This document shows positions 34,870 to 46,900 of a DNA stretch of 64,000 bases, piece by piece. A program made the position numbers and the translations under genes. How positions within the stretch are numbered: the stretch's first letter is position 1; each line of letters begins with the position of its first letter. Below the pieces are notes generated by a model that was given only the letters and a program-made list of their open reading frames with translations, was not told where the DNA came from and did no database searches. This DNA comes from Pampus argenteus (lineage: Eukaryota; Chordata; Actinopteri; Scombriformes; Stromateidae). The stretch is from contig CM072875.1 of assembly GCA_036937835.1 (NCBI GenBank), forward strand, positions 12,475,001-12,539,000, read 5' to 3'.

Positions 34870-35690
34870 AAATACGGCAGGTGCTGCATCAACCAATCAA
34901 AATTGAGTTTGCCTAATCATCATGCATTGGTTCCACCTGCGTAAAATATCAAGATTTCCACAAGATCAGGAGAAGAAGTTAGTTTATGGACTTCAGCTGA
35001 TACACTGAAGATACCTCGTGACTTTAGTATTAATATTATATATATTTTTTTAACAATTGCATATAAATCTGATTTTGAATTGATGACATATTTCCATTTG
35101 CTCCATATCTGTGATTGGTGTTGATTACTTTTTACACAACTCTACAACTGTGTAAAAAGTTTTGAGTTTTTGGTAAGCAGAATTGATAATAATTTATACA
35201 TGGTGCACACATGCAGAAACAATATACATTTTTAATAGTAACCCACTATGGTTAAGGGAAAAAAAGTTGTGTCCTTTTTATTATTTTTACACAACAGGGG
35301 AGAATTCTGTGGGACCCTCAAAGGAAACAAAGCCAATGTCAACTAAACACCAAATAAACTAATAATAATAATAAATATAGTAAAAAAACAAAAAAAAAAA
35401 AATAGAGAAGTTTAATTCTGACTCAGATAACCTGCAAAAACAGACTACACAACCTCTCTTCCCCCTTTTGGAAAAATAGAGTTACAACATGTTGTCTCTG
35501 GACTAAAATGTGTAAAAAAGAGCAATTGCTTTGAAATAGACCCAGTTTTGTTGTTTTATAAATATATTAGTTGAGCTTCAAAGTTCATTCTTGACCCTTG
35601 ATAAAGGTAATGTGATATGACTTAAGGGCTCAAAACCAGCTCCTAAATGTACCTTGTTTTGTCAACTGCTGTTTTCAAGGTCAAAAATGT
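34870..35690. repeat. 5' flank shared with type B gene 1
   Basis: Matches 13850-14760 up to the sequence TTTTCAAGGTCAAA and then diverges. No gene seen. Confidence 0.7.
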
Positions 35691-36248
35691 ACAAGCGCTC
35701 CGAAGAAAATGCAAATTTGAACACCTACATATCCATGACAACTGGACAAACTATCTGCTGATGACTCTCCAGAACAGCCACTAAAAAGAACTTTAGGTGA
35801 GATTGTTTTTCCTGTTTTTAGTTGTATAAATTGTCTTTCATGTCTCCAAATCCACCTTAAAACTTTTATACAAATAATACTGGATAGCTGTACTGGATAT
35901 AAGTTAACACACTGAGAGAATCTACTTTGGAAATATAAAAATAAATAAACATAGATTCAATCTAGCAAATTTTTATTTATTTATTTATTTATTTTTTGGT
36001 TTCTTTCTTACTTTCAGGATTTCTCTTTTTTGCAGACCAGATTTAGGGAGTGTACTGTCAACACTGCATCTATAATTGTGTTTCATAATGTTTGTTTGTA
36101 TTATAACCAGTCAGCCAGCAACTAGTAGGCTACACATTGTTAAAGACAAACTATTTCATCTCCAAGGTTACTGACAACACCAGCAAGCATGAAGCCTTGA
36201 TAAATATTTGACTAGGACTTAAGTGAGTATAAATATATATATATATAT

Positions 36249-36290
<42 letters not shown>

Positions 36291-36483
36291 AGGCATCAAC
36301 TCATTCTGTTACTGTGCTATTTTTGCTGAGCTAGAAGATTTGGTTTAAAGTCTTTAATATGTATGTATCACTTTTTCACTGAATGGCACGTATTCATTTC
36401 TTTAACAGAAATGTTGCACAAGAAGTGAATGCTGGTATTTGAGAAACAACTTCAGACCTCCAGTCAGCAGAACTGTGAAAAAG
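35691..36483 (+). other. region upstream of erich6; possible 5' exon
   Basis: A possible exon runs from about 35690 to a good donor (TTTAG/GTGAG) near 35795. One frame reads KVKNVQALRRKC and on to a stop, but I do not recognise it. It could be a non-coding first exon of erich6 or chance. A TTTA tract (about 35970-36000) and a TA/TG microsatellite (36232-36285) follow. A candidate acceptor at 36409 opens the exon that holds the erich6 start codon. Confidence 0.3.
36232..36285. repeat. (TA)n(TG)n microsatellite
   Basis: A compound dinucleotide tract upstream of erich6. Confidence 0.9.
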
Positions 36484-39229
36484 ATGAGCTTTCCTGGTGA
36501 GTCTGCTGCATGCATAATGAAAAAAAAAAAATCATCAGAGAGGAGAAGCAGAATCTTTAAGTGGCTTATTCATTTAGTGGGACTTCATTTAAGGATACTA
36601 CAGTCACTTTTGTTTTACCATCAGGTGCTGCTGCTGCTTCATTAGCTCTTAGTGAGCCACTATGTGTCCTGGATGACCATGTAAGACATAGCAAGTCTTA
36701 GGAATTATATACATATATTTTCATTTTGAAACATCAAGTTTATTAATGAATTATTAACTTTATTTGATGTATATTTTTTTTTATCTGAGACTGGTACAAG
36801 GATATATGAGGGCTGTCCACAGTCTCCACCCACCCATGGTATTGGACCAGCAGGAGTCCTGAGGTACAATCGGGAGTCTGACAACCACAGGCTAAACTCA
36901 ACAACCATTCCTCCAGTGGTACTAAGATCGAATTTACTGTTGTAAATTCTTATCTATAGCTTCACTTATTTGCAGTTTATTACTAATTAGATGTCTTTTA
37001 CACTATCTTGCCCAGTCCCAGCCTCCATCAAAGTACTCAGTGAAATGTGAGTACTGCAGGGGAGATGCCAGGCCTTCATTGGATCTAACATGGGTAGAGG
37101 AACTTCAAGTGAGACAGACACTGAATGTAAACAGCCGGCGCTGCTCTATTTTGCATTTTCTCTTATTTGCCTGTCCTCTTCATTATTATCAGGCAGTTTC
37201 ACTCTTCTGCTGTGCCCACCGTCAGCAGCTGTATAAAATGCTGATGAAGCAGAGATGTTTGGTTGAGAGGAGATGTGAGTTGGTGACTGGCAGTCTGACA
37301 TCAGAGGAAGAAAACCCAAGCACAGCGTTGGAGGAGCTGCTCTTCCAAGGCAGGGAGATGGATGATCACAACAAGTTTATCGTGGATTTACCAAAAGGAC
37401 TTGGGTACAAATTAGCATTTAAAAAAAAAAAGCCTTAATCTTACTATCTATCTATTTATCTAATGCATAGAAAAACAAAGACAGTAAGATAGTAACCTTA
37501 CCATAACGCCATAACATGAATGACAAGGGCAATGTAACCTATATCTTTTTTCAGAGAACAATCAGAACTGAGAATCGAGGAGGATTACTTAATCCAACTT
37601 CCTATAGCAGAAACCTGTGAGTAACTGCTAAGTTCTAAATGAGCAACATACGGTACATAGTTTTAAATCTTTTCATCCGGTCATGATAAACATATACATT
37701 TTATTTGCTCTATATTCATTCTTAAGAAACAAAGTGTGACGTTAAATAGGTTTGTGAGACTGATACAGTTTTCTTTGTACTATTGTTTAGTTGCACCAAC
37801 ATCAAAGGTCCTCAGCTTTCGGCTCTCTTGCGCTCCAGGAAAAGGATGCTGGACAGCGTATCCTGGTAGCACAGCTGGGAGCAGTTTGAAAATAAAAGAG
37901 GAAAAGGTGCAGATGTTGGTCCCTTCTTGTGACCACAAAGCCCCTCAGTTTGGCTTATGTTATCATCAGGTTTGTCTAATTAAAATCAGCACTAAGAATA
38001 TTTTGCCATATATCTAATTATTCAACACTGAAACCCAAAAATGTGTATAATATACTATGTTAATCACTGTTTAAATATACACTATATTGCCCCCATGTGG
38101 CCAAACTGTGACTGATCAATGCACAAAGCGTACATATTATTTCTGTATTAATCACAAGAAATATCAGACTTAAATATTCCTATATTTTTATAGGATGGGG
38201 AAGGATTTCTACAGAAGTATTATTCCAATGGCATGAAATTTCTGACCCTGTTCCCTGATGGCTCTGCTCAGGTCTTGTATCCACTCGGATGGAATAATAA
38301 TAATGTTTATACATTTCTATCAGATTTTCAATGAATCTACACAATTTGTAGTCCTTAGTGGGTGTTCCCATCCTTATCGTCATGGCAACAGTTATCCCTC
38401 AGGCCTCTTGGCTCTTGTTATCATGGTCACCAAAGAGAATGGAAGGGTCTGCATTGTGTATGATGACAGCGATGCCCCCAACCAACCAATCAGAGCCGTG
38501 TTTCAGTCTGATGGCAGGGCTACATGTTACTACAGCAATGGAAATATATGGTATAACACAATATATATATTTTTTTTTTCTATTTGATACTTGAATATTA
38601 TATTTGAAACATTGCATTTTGTGTATGGTTTACAGTGTGTCTATGTTATGTATGTGTGTGTTCAGGGTGACCTTAAACAGATCAGGAGGCCAGTGTTTGG
38701 ATGAGATGGGTGCCAGAGTACGTCGGTGGAGATGGAGCAGTCCAGGCCTTTCTCCCACTCCTCTGCTTCCTGTCTTCCTTTCCCTTAACAAAACGGTCGG
38801 GGTCCGAGTCCTGGGAAAGGAACAAGTATTTGTCTCGTTCCTGGCAAGAGGTCAACAGGCAAAGTTCAGCGTGGGTACCTGTTGTGATCAGGTAATATTG
38901 ATTCGTTTTCTGCAGACTTTCTACACATAAATATTTGTGCTCTAAACATTTTAAAAACTTGTATTTTCTCATTCAATGTCCCATTAAGAAGCTTCTAATA
39001 TTCATGGTACAAATAATAAGTCATTATTTTACAGTAAGTAGACTCTGTGCCATTGAGTTCAAATTATGTTTGACTTAACTTTTTTTCCCAGTGTAAATGT
39101 ACAAGAGAATGGCCTGCTTCAGGACCACCGGTATTGAATGAGGAGCTGTTAGCACTGGCAGCCAGGATTAAAATCCACCTGGCCATTAAACATCTTCATC
39201 AGAACTTAATGGCGTCCTCCCATCCATGA
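36484..39229 (+). CDS. erich6: glutamate-rich protein 6 / FAM194-domain protein
   Basis: Eleven coding exons: 36484-36496, 36625-36680, 36790-36918, 37016-37108, 37193-37404, 37555-37616, 37791-37969, 38194-38276, 38392-38550, 38666-38891 and 39092-39229. They total 450 codons (449 residues). The start is the ATG at 36484 in AAAAAGATGAGC; upstream ATGs in that exon hit stops. A Cys pair (Cys77, Cys80) and CCAH (103-106) might bind metal. Residues ~225-400 show the FAM194 pattern: FPDGSAQVFYPSG, VCIVYDD, CYYSNGNIWVTLN, GGQCLDEMGARVRRWRW and SLNKTVGVRVLG. The weakest junction is exon 8/9 (donor TT/GTATCC), chosen because it restores VFYPSG. Polyadenylation signal at 39349-39354. The cellular role of this family is poorly known. 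Lies tail to tail with selenot, an adjacency I recall from mammals. Confidence 0.85.
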
Positions 39230-39348
39230 CTGCCCAAGACCACAGTAGCCAAACTCTGCCCAAAGACTTCTGGAAGTCAGCGCTAACGGGTGTGAGTGAA
39301 AAGGCTTTTATCCATACGTGCCTTCAGAATCGTGTCTGATGTATCTGT

Positions 39349-39354
39349 AATAAA
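39349..39354 (+). promoter_or_regulatory. polyadenylation signal of erich6
   Basis: AATAAA about 120 bases after the stop codon, followed by an A-rich tract. Confidence 0.6.
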
Positions 39355-39359
39355 AACAA

Positions 39360-40500
39360 AAAAAACAAAAAAACACAAACAAAACCACTGACACTTTGAC
39401 AGCAACTGTGCTGTCATAATGAGGCCACACAGGAATAAAATTCAAAAACTTTTCCACTTTTTGGTCTGATTATTTTTTGCTCTACAGTAAGTAGATATCT
39501 ATCTGTGAGAGAAAATGATATTAATACCAACAAAGACTCAGCTCCTTCTTTGCCTGTTGCATCAAACTAGTTTCAAAAAGTTGAATTTTGCAACAGTGAT
39601 GACCGAGTTTCAAGTGCCCTGCAGAGGAATTTACACCATGCAACTCAATTGCAACATAGTTTTACCCAAGTTTCATTGTGTAAAGCCAGCCTTAACAACA
39701 TAATGGCTCTTCTTGGGATTTCAGGAGGTACAATGGACTTCACGTGACAATACTCATAATCTACACTGTTTTTCACTCCTGGAAGGTATTGCATTTAAGA
39801 CCATGTCCTGGAGGTTTAATGCCAATATAAAACCTCTCTATTATTACATGTACACATAAGTTGCAAAGTGAGATTATTCAAATGTTTCAAATGTGTTCAT
39901 AGTGAATCTGGTTGTGTTTCCACTGTCTGCATATACATTAATAATATTAAAAAAAAAAAAAAAGATTTACATTTCAATTTAACTCCGTGACTGGTCTCAA
40001 ACAGCTTTTTGTCTTGCAATAAACTGCATTATTTTACCCCCCCCCCCCAAAAAGGTATTTGACTTGAGTTGCTTTGAATATGCTAAATTTAACCAATTGG
40101 ATATAGGCCTCATTTCACTGTCTTACATTGTAGTCATGTTTAATATGTTTTGTATAAATCACATCAGCATACAGAAGCTCCACTTCTATGCACTGTCCTT
40201 TTTTTAAAAGTTTTTGTCCATTTATCTCACTTAGATTTACATTTCCAACACAGTTAGGTATCAGTTAACCTCAGCACCACACCACTGATACACAATTAAA
40301 TAGTTACTGTATGTTTTATTAATAGTCTTAGCTTCCTCCAAGTTATGTAAATATAAAAATTATTCAGAAATCATACCAAGACACATCCCCAATGTTACAG
40401 TGATGACAGATTTTAAGTGTTGCATTTTCTACATGGCTAAGCTACTTTTACGACAATAAACCTTAAATGAATTATACTTTTGGCTCAGTGGTACAAATTA
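39360..40500. other. intergenic stretch between erich6 and selenot tails
   Basis: No gene seen. It includes an A-run near 39947 and a C-run near 40038. A minus-strand AATAAA at 40514-40519 could end the selenot transcript. Confidence 0.4.
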
Positions 40501-40706
40501 CATGATTTTTTGTTTTATTTAATTCACATAGATCAATAATATGCAACAATTTAAAGACTATAAGAATCATGTTAAATCTCTCCTTATGATGTAAGCTGAA
40601 TGAACTCTGCAGAAGTATGAATAGTACAAGAAAATGACATAATGGCTGGCGTCGTTGCCGTGGATCCCACTCTGGCGTCAGGGGCGGGATGTCTCTAAGG
40701 GGCGAG

Positions 40707-40785
40707 GTGAAGAGTGATGGGGGCATCCAGTCTGTGCTAGCAGTCTGCCTGCCTTCAGCGCAGACCTTCATAAACATCACTTCAC
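40707..40785 (-). ncRNA. SECIS element in the selenot 3' UTR
   Basis: On the minus strand a lower helix (GTGAAGTGATG with CATCACTCTTCAC, one bulge) leads to the non-Watson-Crick core. The core is ATGA (40771-40768) opposite GGAT (40728-40725). Above it is a ten-pair upper helix with one mismatch (GGTCTGCGCT with AGCACAGACT). The apical loop begins GAAGG, providing the unpaired AA, and contains a small GCAG/CTGC hairpin as in form 2 SECIS. It lies about 200 bases past the selenot stop codon. It recruits the Sec insertion machinery (SBP2 and eEFSec) so that TGA is read as selenocysteine. Confidence 0.9.
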
Positions 40786-40981
40786 AGCCCAGTGAGAAAA
40801 CCACCTCTAAACCTAGACAGGAAGAGATCGTCAGGTGAGCATTTCGCTGGCAAACATGTCTCACAAGTAAGAAAAAAAATAAACTCAGAAACTCAGAAAA
40901 AAGGGGTGAGCATTGTTATATGTGCACTACTGTACTTACATGGAGGGACTTTTGGATCCAGCCAGTAAATAATGAGTTGGG

Positions 40982-43900
40982 TTAGGAATGGTGGTGTGGT
41001 TTTGTGTTCATGTGAACGTTCATCTTCATCTCATTGTCCAGAATTTGCACAAGCTGCTGCATGGAGGGCAAGTGACCTGACTCCAGTTTTGACCACACTG
41101 GCACATCTACAGAAAGAGACAACTTTACTCAGTTCACACATATTCTACAACACTCTTAAATTTATTTATATAAAAAAGAAAATCTTGTTCACTTCAATCT
41201 GACAAGTAATTATAGGTATATTGTTATGATACAATATACTTTATTGTTCCTGTTTAGACAGAAATTTGTTTTCAACTCAAATGCTGTACACATGACACTT
41301 GTGTTACATAGTCTCATCATATAGCAGCCTCCATGGTAATAAGAATTAAAAAAACAAAACAAACAAAGCATACCATAGCACTTCAAACACAATTTACACA
41401 TAAATAACTCACCATTTAATGTAATTTCAAAAGCTCCTGTAGACATTAACTGGTTTTCAATCATATTGCTGAGGAAGAACACCATCATGCAGGCATATAT
41501 CTGAAGCATGAGAGAAAAGTTTGAGTTAAAAGGGTTTTGCAAACAAACCAAAAACACTTTAAACTTATTGCATTTCTTTCCTTGCATCATGTTCACTGAT
41601 GATGATTTTGATGAGCGTGTAAAAAGTAACCTATAGACACGTCCCAGTATTATCCTTTTTTTGTTGCTTCCTCTGTGACCACATTTTCTTTCTCTCTGTA
41701 GTTTGCAAGGCAATCACCACTAAGTGGTGCGTCATGCGTAGGGCTGACGGCAAACAATCGATTAGTCGTTGGTCGACCAAAAAAATATTAGCTGACTAAA
41801 ATACTATTGGTCGATTGGTCGGAGGGAAAAAAAACGCGTCTTTTCGAAGGGCTGAAGGGCTTTTAATTTGACGAGTATGATAGAGGAAGTCGCCGTGCCA
41901 CTAATTTACTGTTGGCATACACAGTGTCTGGAAGAAGTTCTAAAAATTAAAATTTTTTAGTTCTAAAAAAAACACCTGTTGCGGAGTGAGGATGACAGTG
42001 AGGCTGCGACAGAACTGAAGAAAACACTTCGTGAGGAAATTGACAAGCGGTGGGAGCTAAACGATGAGCTGCACTCCAGCATATACATCAAAGCTGCAGT
42101 CTAAAAATCTGCCGTTCATGGAGGAAGAGAACCGGGACCAGGCATATGTTACGGTATTGGACTTAGCTGAGAGTCTATCTCCAGCAGTAGAGCCTGCCCA
42201 GCACGCCAGCAGTGATGACGAACCTGGCCCCGCACCAAAGAAGAAAACGAAGTGGGACGAGATATCCATGCACCAAACAGAAGAACATAACAGTGAGATG
42301 AAACGGTACTTAAAACAAAAGTTGAGTCGGGACCACTAAAAAACGAGGAGCGCTACCCGAAGCTGGCCAGAGCAGCCGAGCGCATTCACTCCATCCCATC
42401 CACGTCCACACCATCGGAGCGCATCTTCTCCACGGCCGGCTTCATTGTAAGCAAGACACGGAGTTCACTTCTTATTATCTTCTTATTATTATATTATTTT
42501 AGGCCTATACATTGAGTTTTTAATTAATTAGTTTCCGTTGCGTTGGTCTGTTTATTAAGACGTGTTTCAGATTTGCCGATTGCCGGTTGTTAATTATTAT
42601 TTAATTTTAATAGGTCTACTTGTCATTGGAATCTGATAGCTATCATATTTTATTCGTTATCCTAAATATCAAAAGAAGCGAAAAAAAAGTTGTATTAGTT
42701 TAAGGCTGTGTTTTATTTTCTTTGTTACAATCGTCTTTCATGAACAATGTGTGTGTATCACGTGTTTTAAATAAATATTCATCAGAATGTTAAGAGTCTG
42801 CCAGTCTTTCTGATTAATTAGTTTTGACACATCCTGAATACCAGAATCTGAAATAATTTGCCCGTGTAACAGACGCAGACTGTGCTGTGCGCAGTGTACT
42901 ATGTCATGTCATGTTTTTTTCCCTTTTAACTCAGACTGGGAGAACTAGGCATTCAACTGATGTTTATGTAGGTTAGTTAGTTATGTAAATCAACCAGGCC
43001 TACATCACATATTTCAGGCAATCAGACAACATAACCATTTTAAAATGCCTGCATGGTTGAAAATCGCATGAAGGTTACCCTAGCCGTTAGTGGTAAAGAC
43101 GGCCGCCCCGCAGTTGTGTAGCATATCACGTTATTTCGTTTTTTTTTTTTTGTTTTTTTTTTTGGAGGGGGCGGGGCGATTATTCGATTAGTCGGAGTGA
43201 ATGCACGACCACTGGTCGACCAAGAAAATCCTTGGTTGAGGACAGCCCTAGTCATGCGTGACGTAGGCACACCTTCTCCACAGAGCTGTCCTTATTGGTT
43301 GACAAGATTAAGGCACAGTGAGATTATTTAGGGCAAATTATAGTACCTGGAACAGATGGTGAGACAGGATTTCTTTTCTCGTCGCCATCCTAATCTCTGA
43401 TAGATGTCCGGATGTAACCAAATATCATAAAAATCATCCTTAAAAAAAATACACCTACACTAGCTTTGAATGCACACACAAAGCAGGAGACCCAGGAGAC
43501 TAGCTCTGTTATCAGCCAAATTGGGGCTTAGACAAGACAAGCAGATTTATTAGGAAAACAAGTCCAAGTCATATGCTGACTGAACCTGTAGCTATTCTGT
43601 ATGCAACTGCAGAGTTTTCTGTTATCTGTTTGACTACCAAAACCACAATAGCCTTTATCCACCTCAGCCCAACAGGTAGCTTCATCTGCAGATATCCAAT
43701 GTAAACAATCCCTCTGAGCCTTTGGCATGTCTGTAACATGCCAAGGGGATAACTGATCCAAGCCAAACAATACTTAACACCACAACCTGAAGACCCAGAG
43801 TAAACGGCTAATGAAATCCCACGAGTTTGCATTGTACTCGGCAGCGTGTATGCAACTGTACTAGAAACACAGCCAAACTAAAGCTCCATACTCTACGTTT

Positions 43901-46900
43901 CTATGTTTAAGTAGTGTTTCTGTGTAATATTAGTAGTGATTGCCTGCAAAACAATTGTTCAGTTGCATCACACAGACAACCTTGACATACAGTTATATGT
44001 AAACATCATAGTCAAAGTGTCCCCATGGGCTGAGAGCTGTAATGAGTCCTATAGTTGAAGGAAACTTTACCTTATTTCCCTGGCCCCACTCCCAGATGCC
44101 TGGAGCTTGCATACCGATGAGGGCAAATGGGTCCCTGCCGATAATAATCAGCCCAATCACCAGCAGTTTGAACATAGACAGGAAGGAAGAAATGTGTCTG
44201 AGGGAATAAAACAAAAAACTGGCTTTAAAGACAAAAAAAAAAAAATCATATTCAATGTTTTTACAGAATATAAATGATTACCTTTTAGAGTTTAAATAAT
44301 AAGACATATCAAAATTAGGATTTGACTCACACTGTCACACATTGAGCCTCCATCCTGTTTAGTCTGGTTTGAGTATGCTTTAAAACTTTAACACATATAA
44401 ATGGTTTTACAATAAACTCTCAGTGGATTATGTCGTGCTCCAGGGACTAAGGAAAACTGTCTGGGGACCTGGAAGCCCAAACTGATACCAGCTCCAGTCT
44501 TTAATGGAGCGCATCTCTAAAATGTGTCTATTATGAGTGAAACTGATGAGGCCCTGAGGGCACCACACCTTTAACTACAACACCTGGGATTGTTGCACAA
44601 AGCAGTCTCATTATGAACTGAAAATATAGTATATTAGAAACACATGCTGTGTTAAATGATAAATATATTAAAATTGTTGCCGTTGATCAAATAACCTACA
44701 TAATAATTTACCGTATTTTCACGACTATAAGGCGCATATAAACGTCTTAGATTTTTTTCAAAATGTGCGGTGCGCCCTATAGTGCAGTGCGCCCTATGTG
44801 TGTGTTGTGGTTTTTGTTGTTGTTGTAAGGCGGACGTAAAAGAGACCACCATGAGTAGGACGTGGTAGAGAGGGGGATGTGTGGGCGTGGATTGTGTATA
44901 AAAGAACAGGTATGTGCTTTATGCAGAACATTGTTGTTTTAACAACCCTGAAAATGGCAAAGAGACACGCTTATGAAGCTCAGTTTAAACTGAAGGCTAT
45001 CAGCTACGCCGAGGAATATGGGAATCGAGCCGCCGCGAGAGAATATAAAATTAACGAGTCGATGGTTTGCAAGTGGAGGAAGCTGGAGAACGAGCTCCGA
45101 CAGGTGAAGAAGACTCAGCTGAGTTTCCGCGGACATCAGGCGAGGTGGCCGGAGTTATAGGAAAGACTCGAGCAATGGATCGTTGAGCAAAGAGCGAGCA
45201 GGAGGAGCGTTTCGACTGTCACCATCCGACTCAGAGCACGCTAGCGGAGGAAATGAAAAGTGAACATTTCCAAGGAGGTCCGTCTTGGTGCTGGCGTTTT
45301 ATGAAACGGTGCAATTTTTCCATCCGGACCAGGACTACAGTAGCGCAGCGACGTCCGGCGGATTGTTATGAAAAGCTGGCGAAAAGGGCTGGATGGACGA
45401 GGATATGATGGAGTGGCTGAGGCAGGTGTATGTAAGGAGACCGGGAGGTTTTTTCCACACATCACCGTCGCTTCTGATTTGTGACTCTATGCGAGCGCAT
45501 CTCACAGCCGATGTGAAACAGAAAGTGAAGCAGATGAATGCTACGCTTGCTGTTATTCCGGGAGGTGAACCGGCCGTTCAAAGTGAGGCTGCGAGCGGCG
45601 TGGGACACAGCTTCACGAAGAGTGGTAGGCAGCGCCGGGCGAGCTACGCCACAGTTTGACTTCACATCACCGTCGCTTCTGATTTGTGACTCTATGCGAG
45701 CGCATCTCACAGCCGATGTAGGGTGACCAGATGCCCCGCTTTGTGCGCGACAGTCCCGCATTTTGAAATTGAGATAATGTCCCGCATTGTTATTGATAGT
45801 GGCACTTGATTTTTTTAAATGCAGTCTCACAGTAGGTACGCTATAATCTGGCGTTTACGCAGCGCAAACAGCTGTGTGTATGTGGTCGGACTCGGGAGAC
45901 GGGACAGGCTGAGCTGTCATTAGGGGGCGGGCGGGGTGGGCTCTGTCAATCAAGCTAGACGCGGGTGCGCGCGCCCGCTGCACGGCAGCGCCAAAAACAA
46001 CAACAGCGTCGCATGCAGCTTGTTATAGCTGCATTTACTTTTTTTTTTTTTACAAGTGCTTCTATCTTTTTCCTCCATGTCTCCTGCTGGCTGCTGCTGC
46101 ATGCGACGCTGTTGTCGTTTTTGGCGCTGCCGTGCAGCGGGCGCGCGCACCCGCGTCTAGCTTGATTGACAGAGCCCACCCCCTAATGACAGCTCAGCCT
46201 CTCCCGTCTCCCGAGTCCGACCACACACACACACACAGCTGTTTGCGCTGCGTAAACGCCAGATTATAGCCTACCTACTGTGAGACTGCATTTAAAAAAA
46301 TCAAGTGCCACTGTCAATAACAATGCGGGACATTATCTCAATTTCAAAATGCGGGACTGTCCCGCACAAAGCGGGGCAGCCTCACTTTGGGACCGGCCGT
46401 TCAAAGTGAGGCTGCGAGCGGCGTGGGAGCGATGGATGACCACAGCTTCACGAAGAGTGGTAGGCAGCGCCGGGCGAGCTACGCCACAGTTTGACTTCGA
46501 TGGATTTTATTAATGACTGTTACCGGTAATGTGCTTGTTTTTACCATGCCGACGCCTATTGATTATTGAGTGATGATTAGAAAATGTTATTACTTTGTAA
46601 TTAATACTTGAATAAAGCACAACCAAACTCAGTTTTGCTCCCGATCTATTTTTTAAATACGCACACTTGTATGCGTGTGTGTTGTTGTAAGGCGGACATA
46701 CGTATGGTAGTAGAGTATATAAAATGTATATAAAATGTATATAAAAAGTGCGCCCTATCGTCAGGTGCGCCCTATGTGTGTGTTAAATACAGAAATGGCA
46801 CACATAAATGAAACTGCGCCTTTTCATACGGTGCGCCTTTTGGTCGTGAAAATACGGTAATAAGGTGGCGGACAGCCTATATGACCAGTTTTATAATTTA

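Noticed and set aside
44879..45160. Independent host gene for a DNA-binding protein
   Set aside because: It lies between matching inverted ends with TA flanks and is the N-terminal part of a broken pogo-type transposase.
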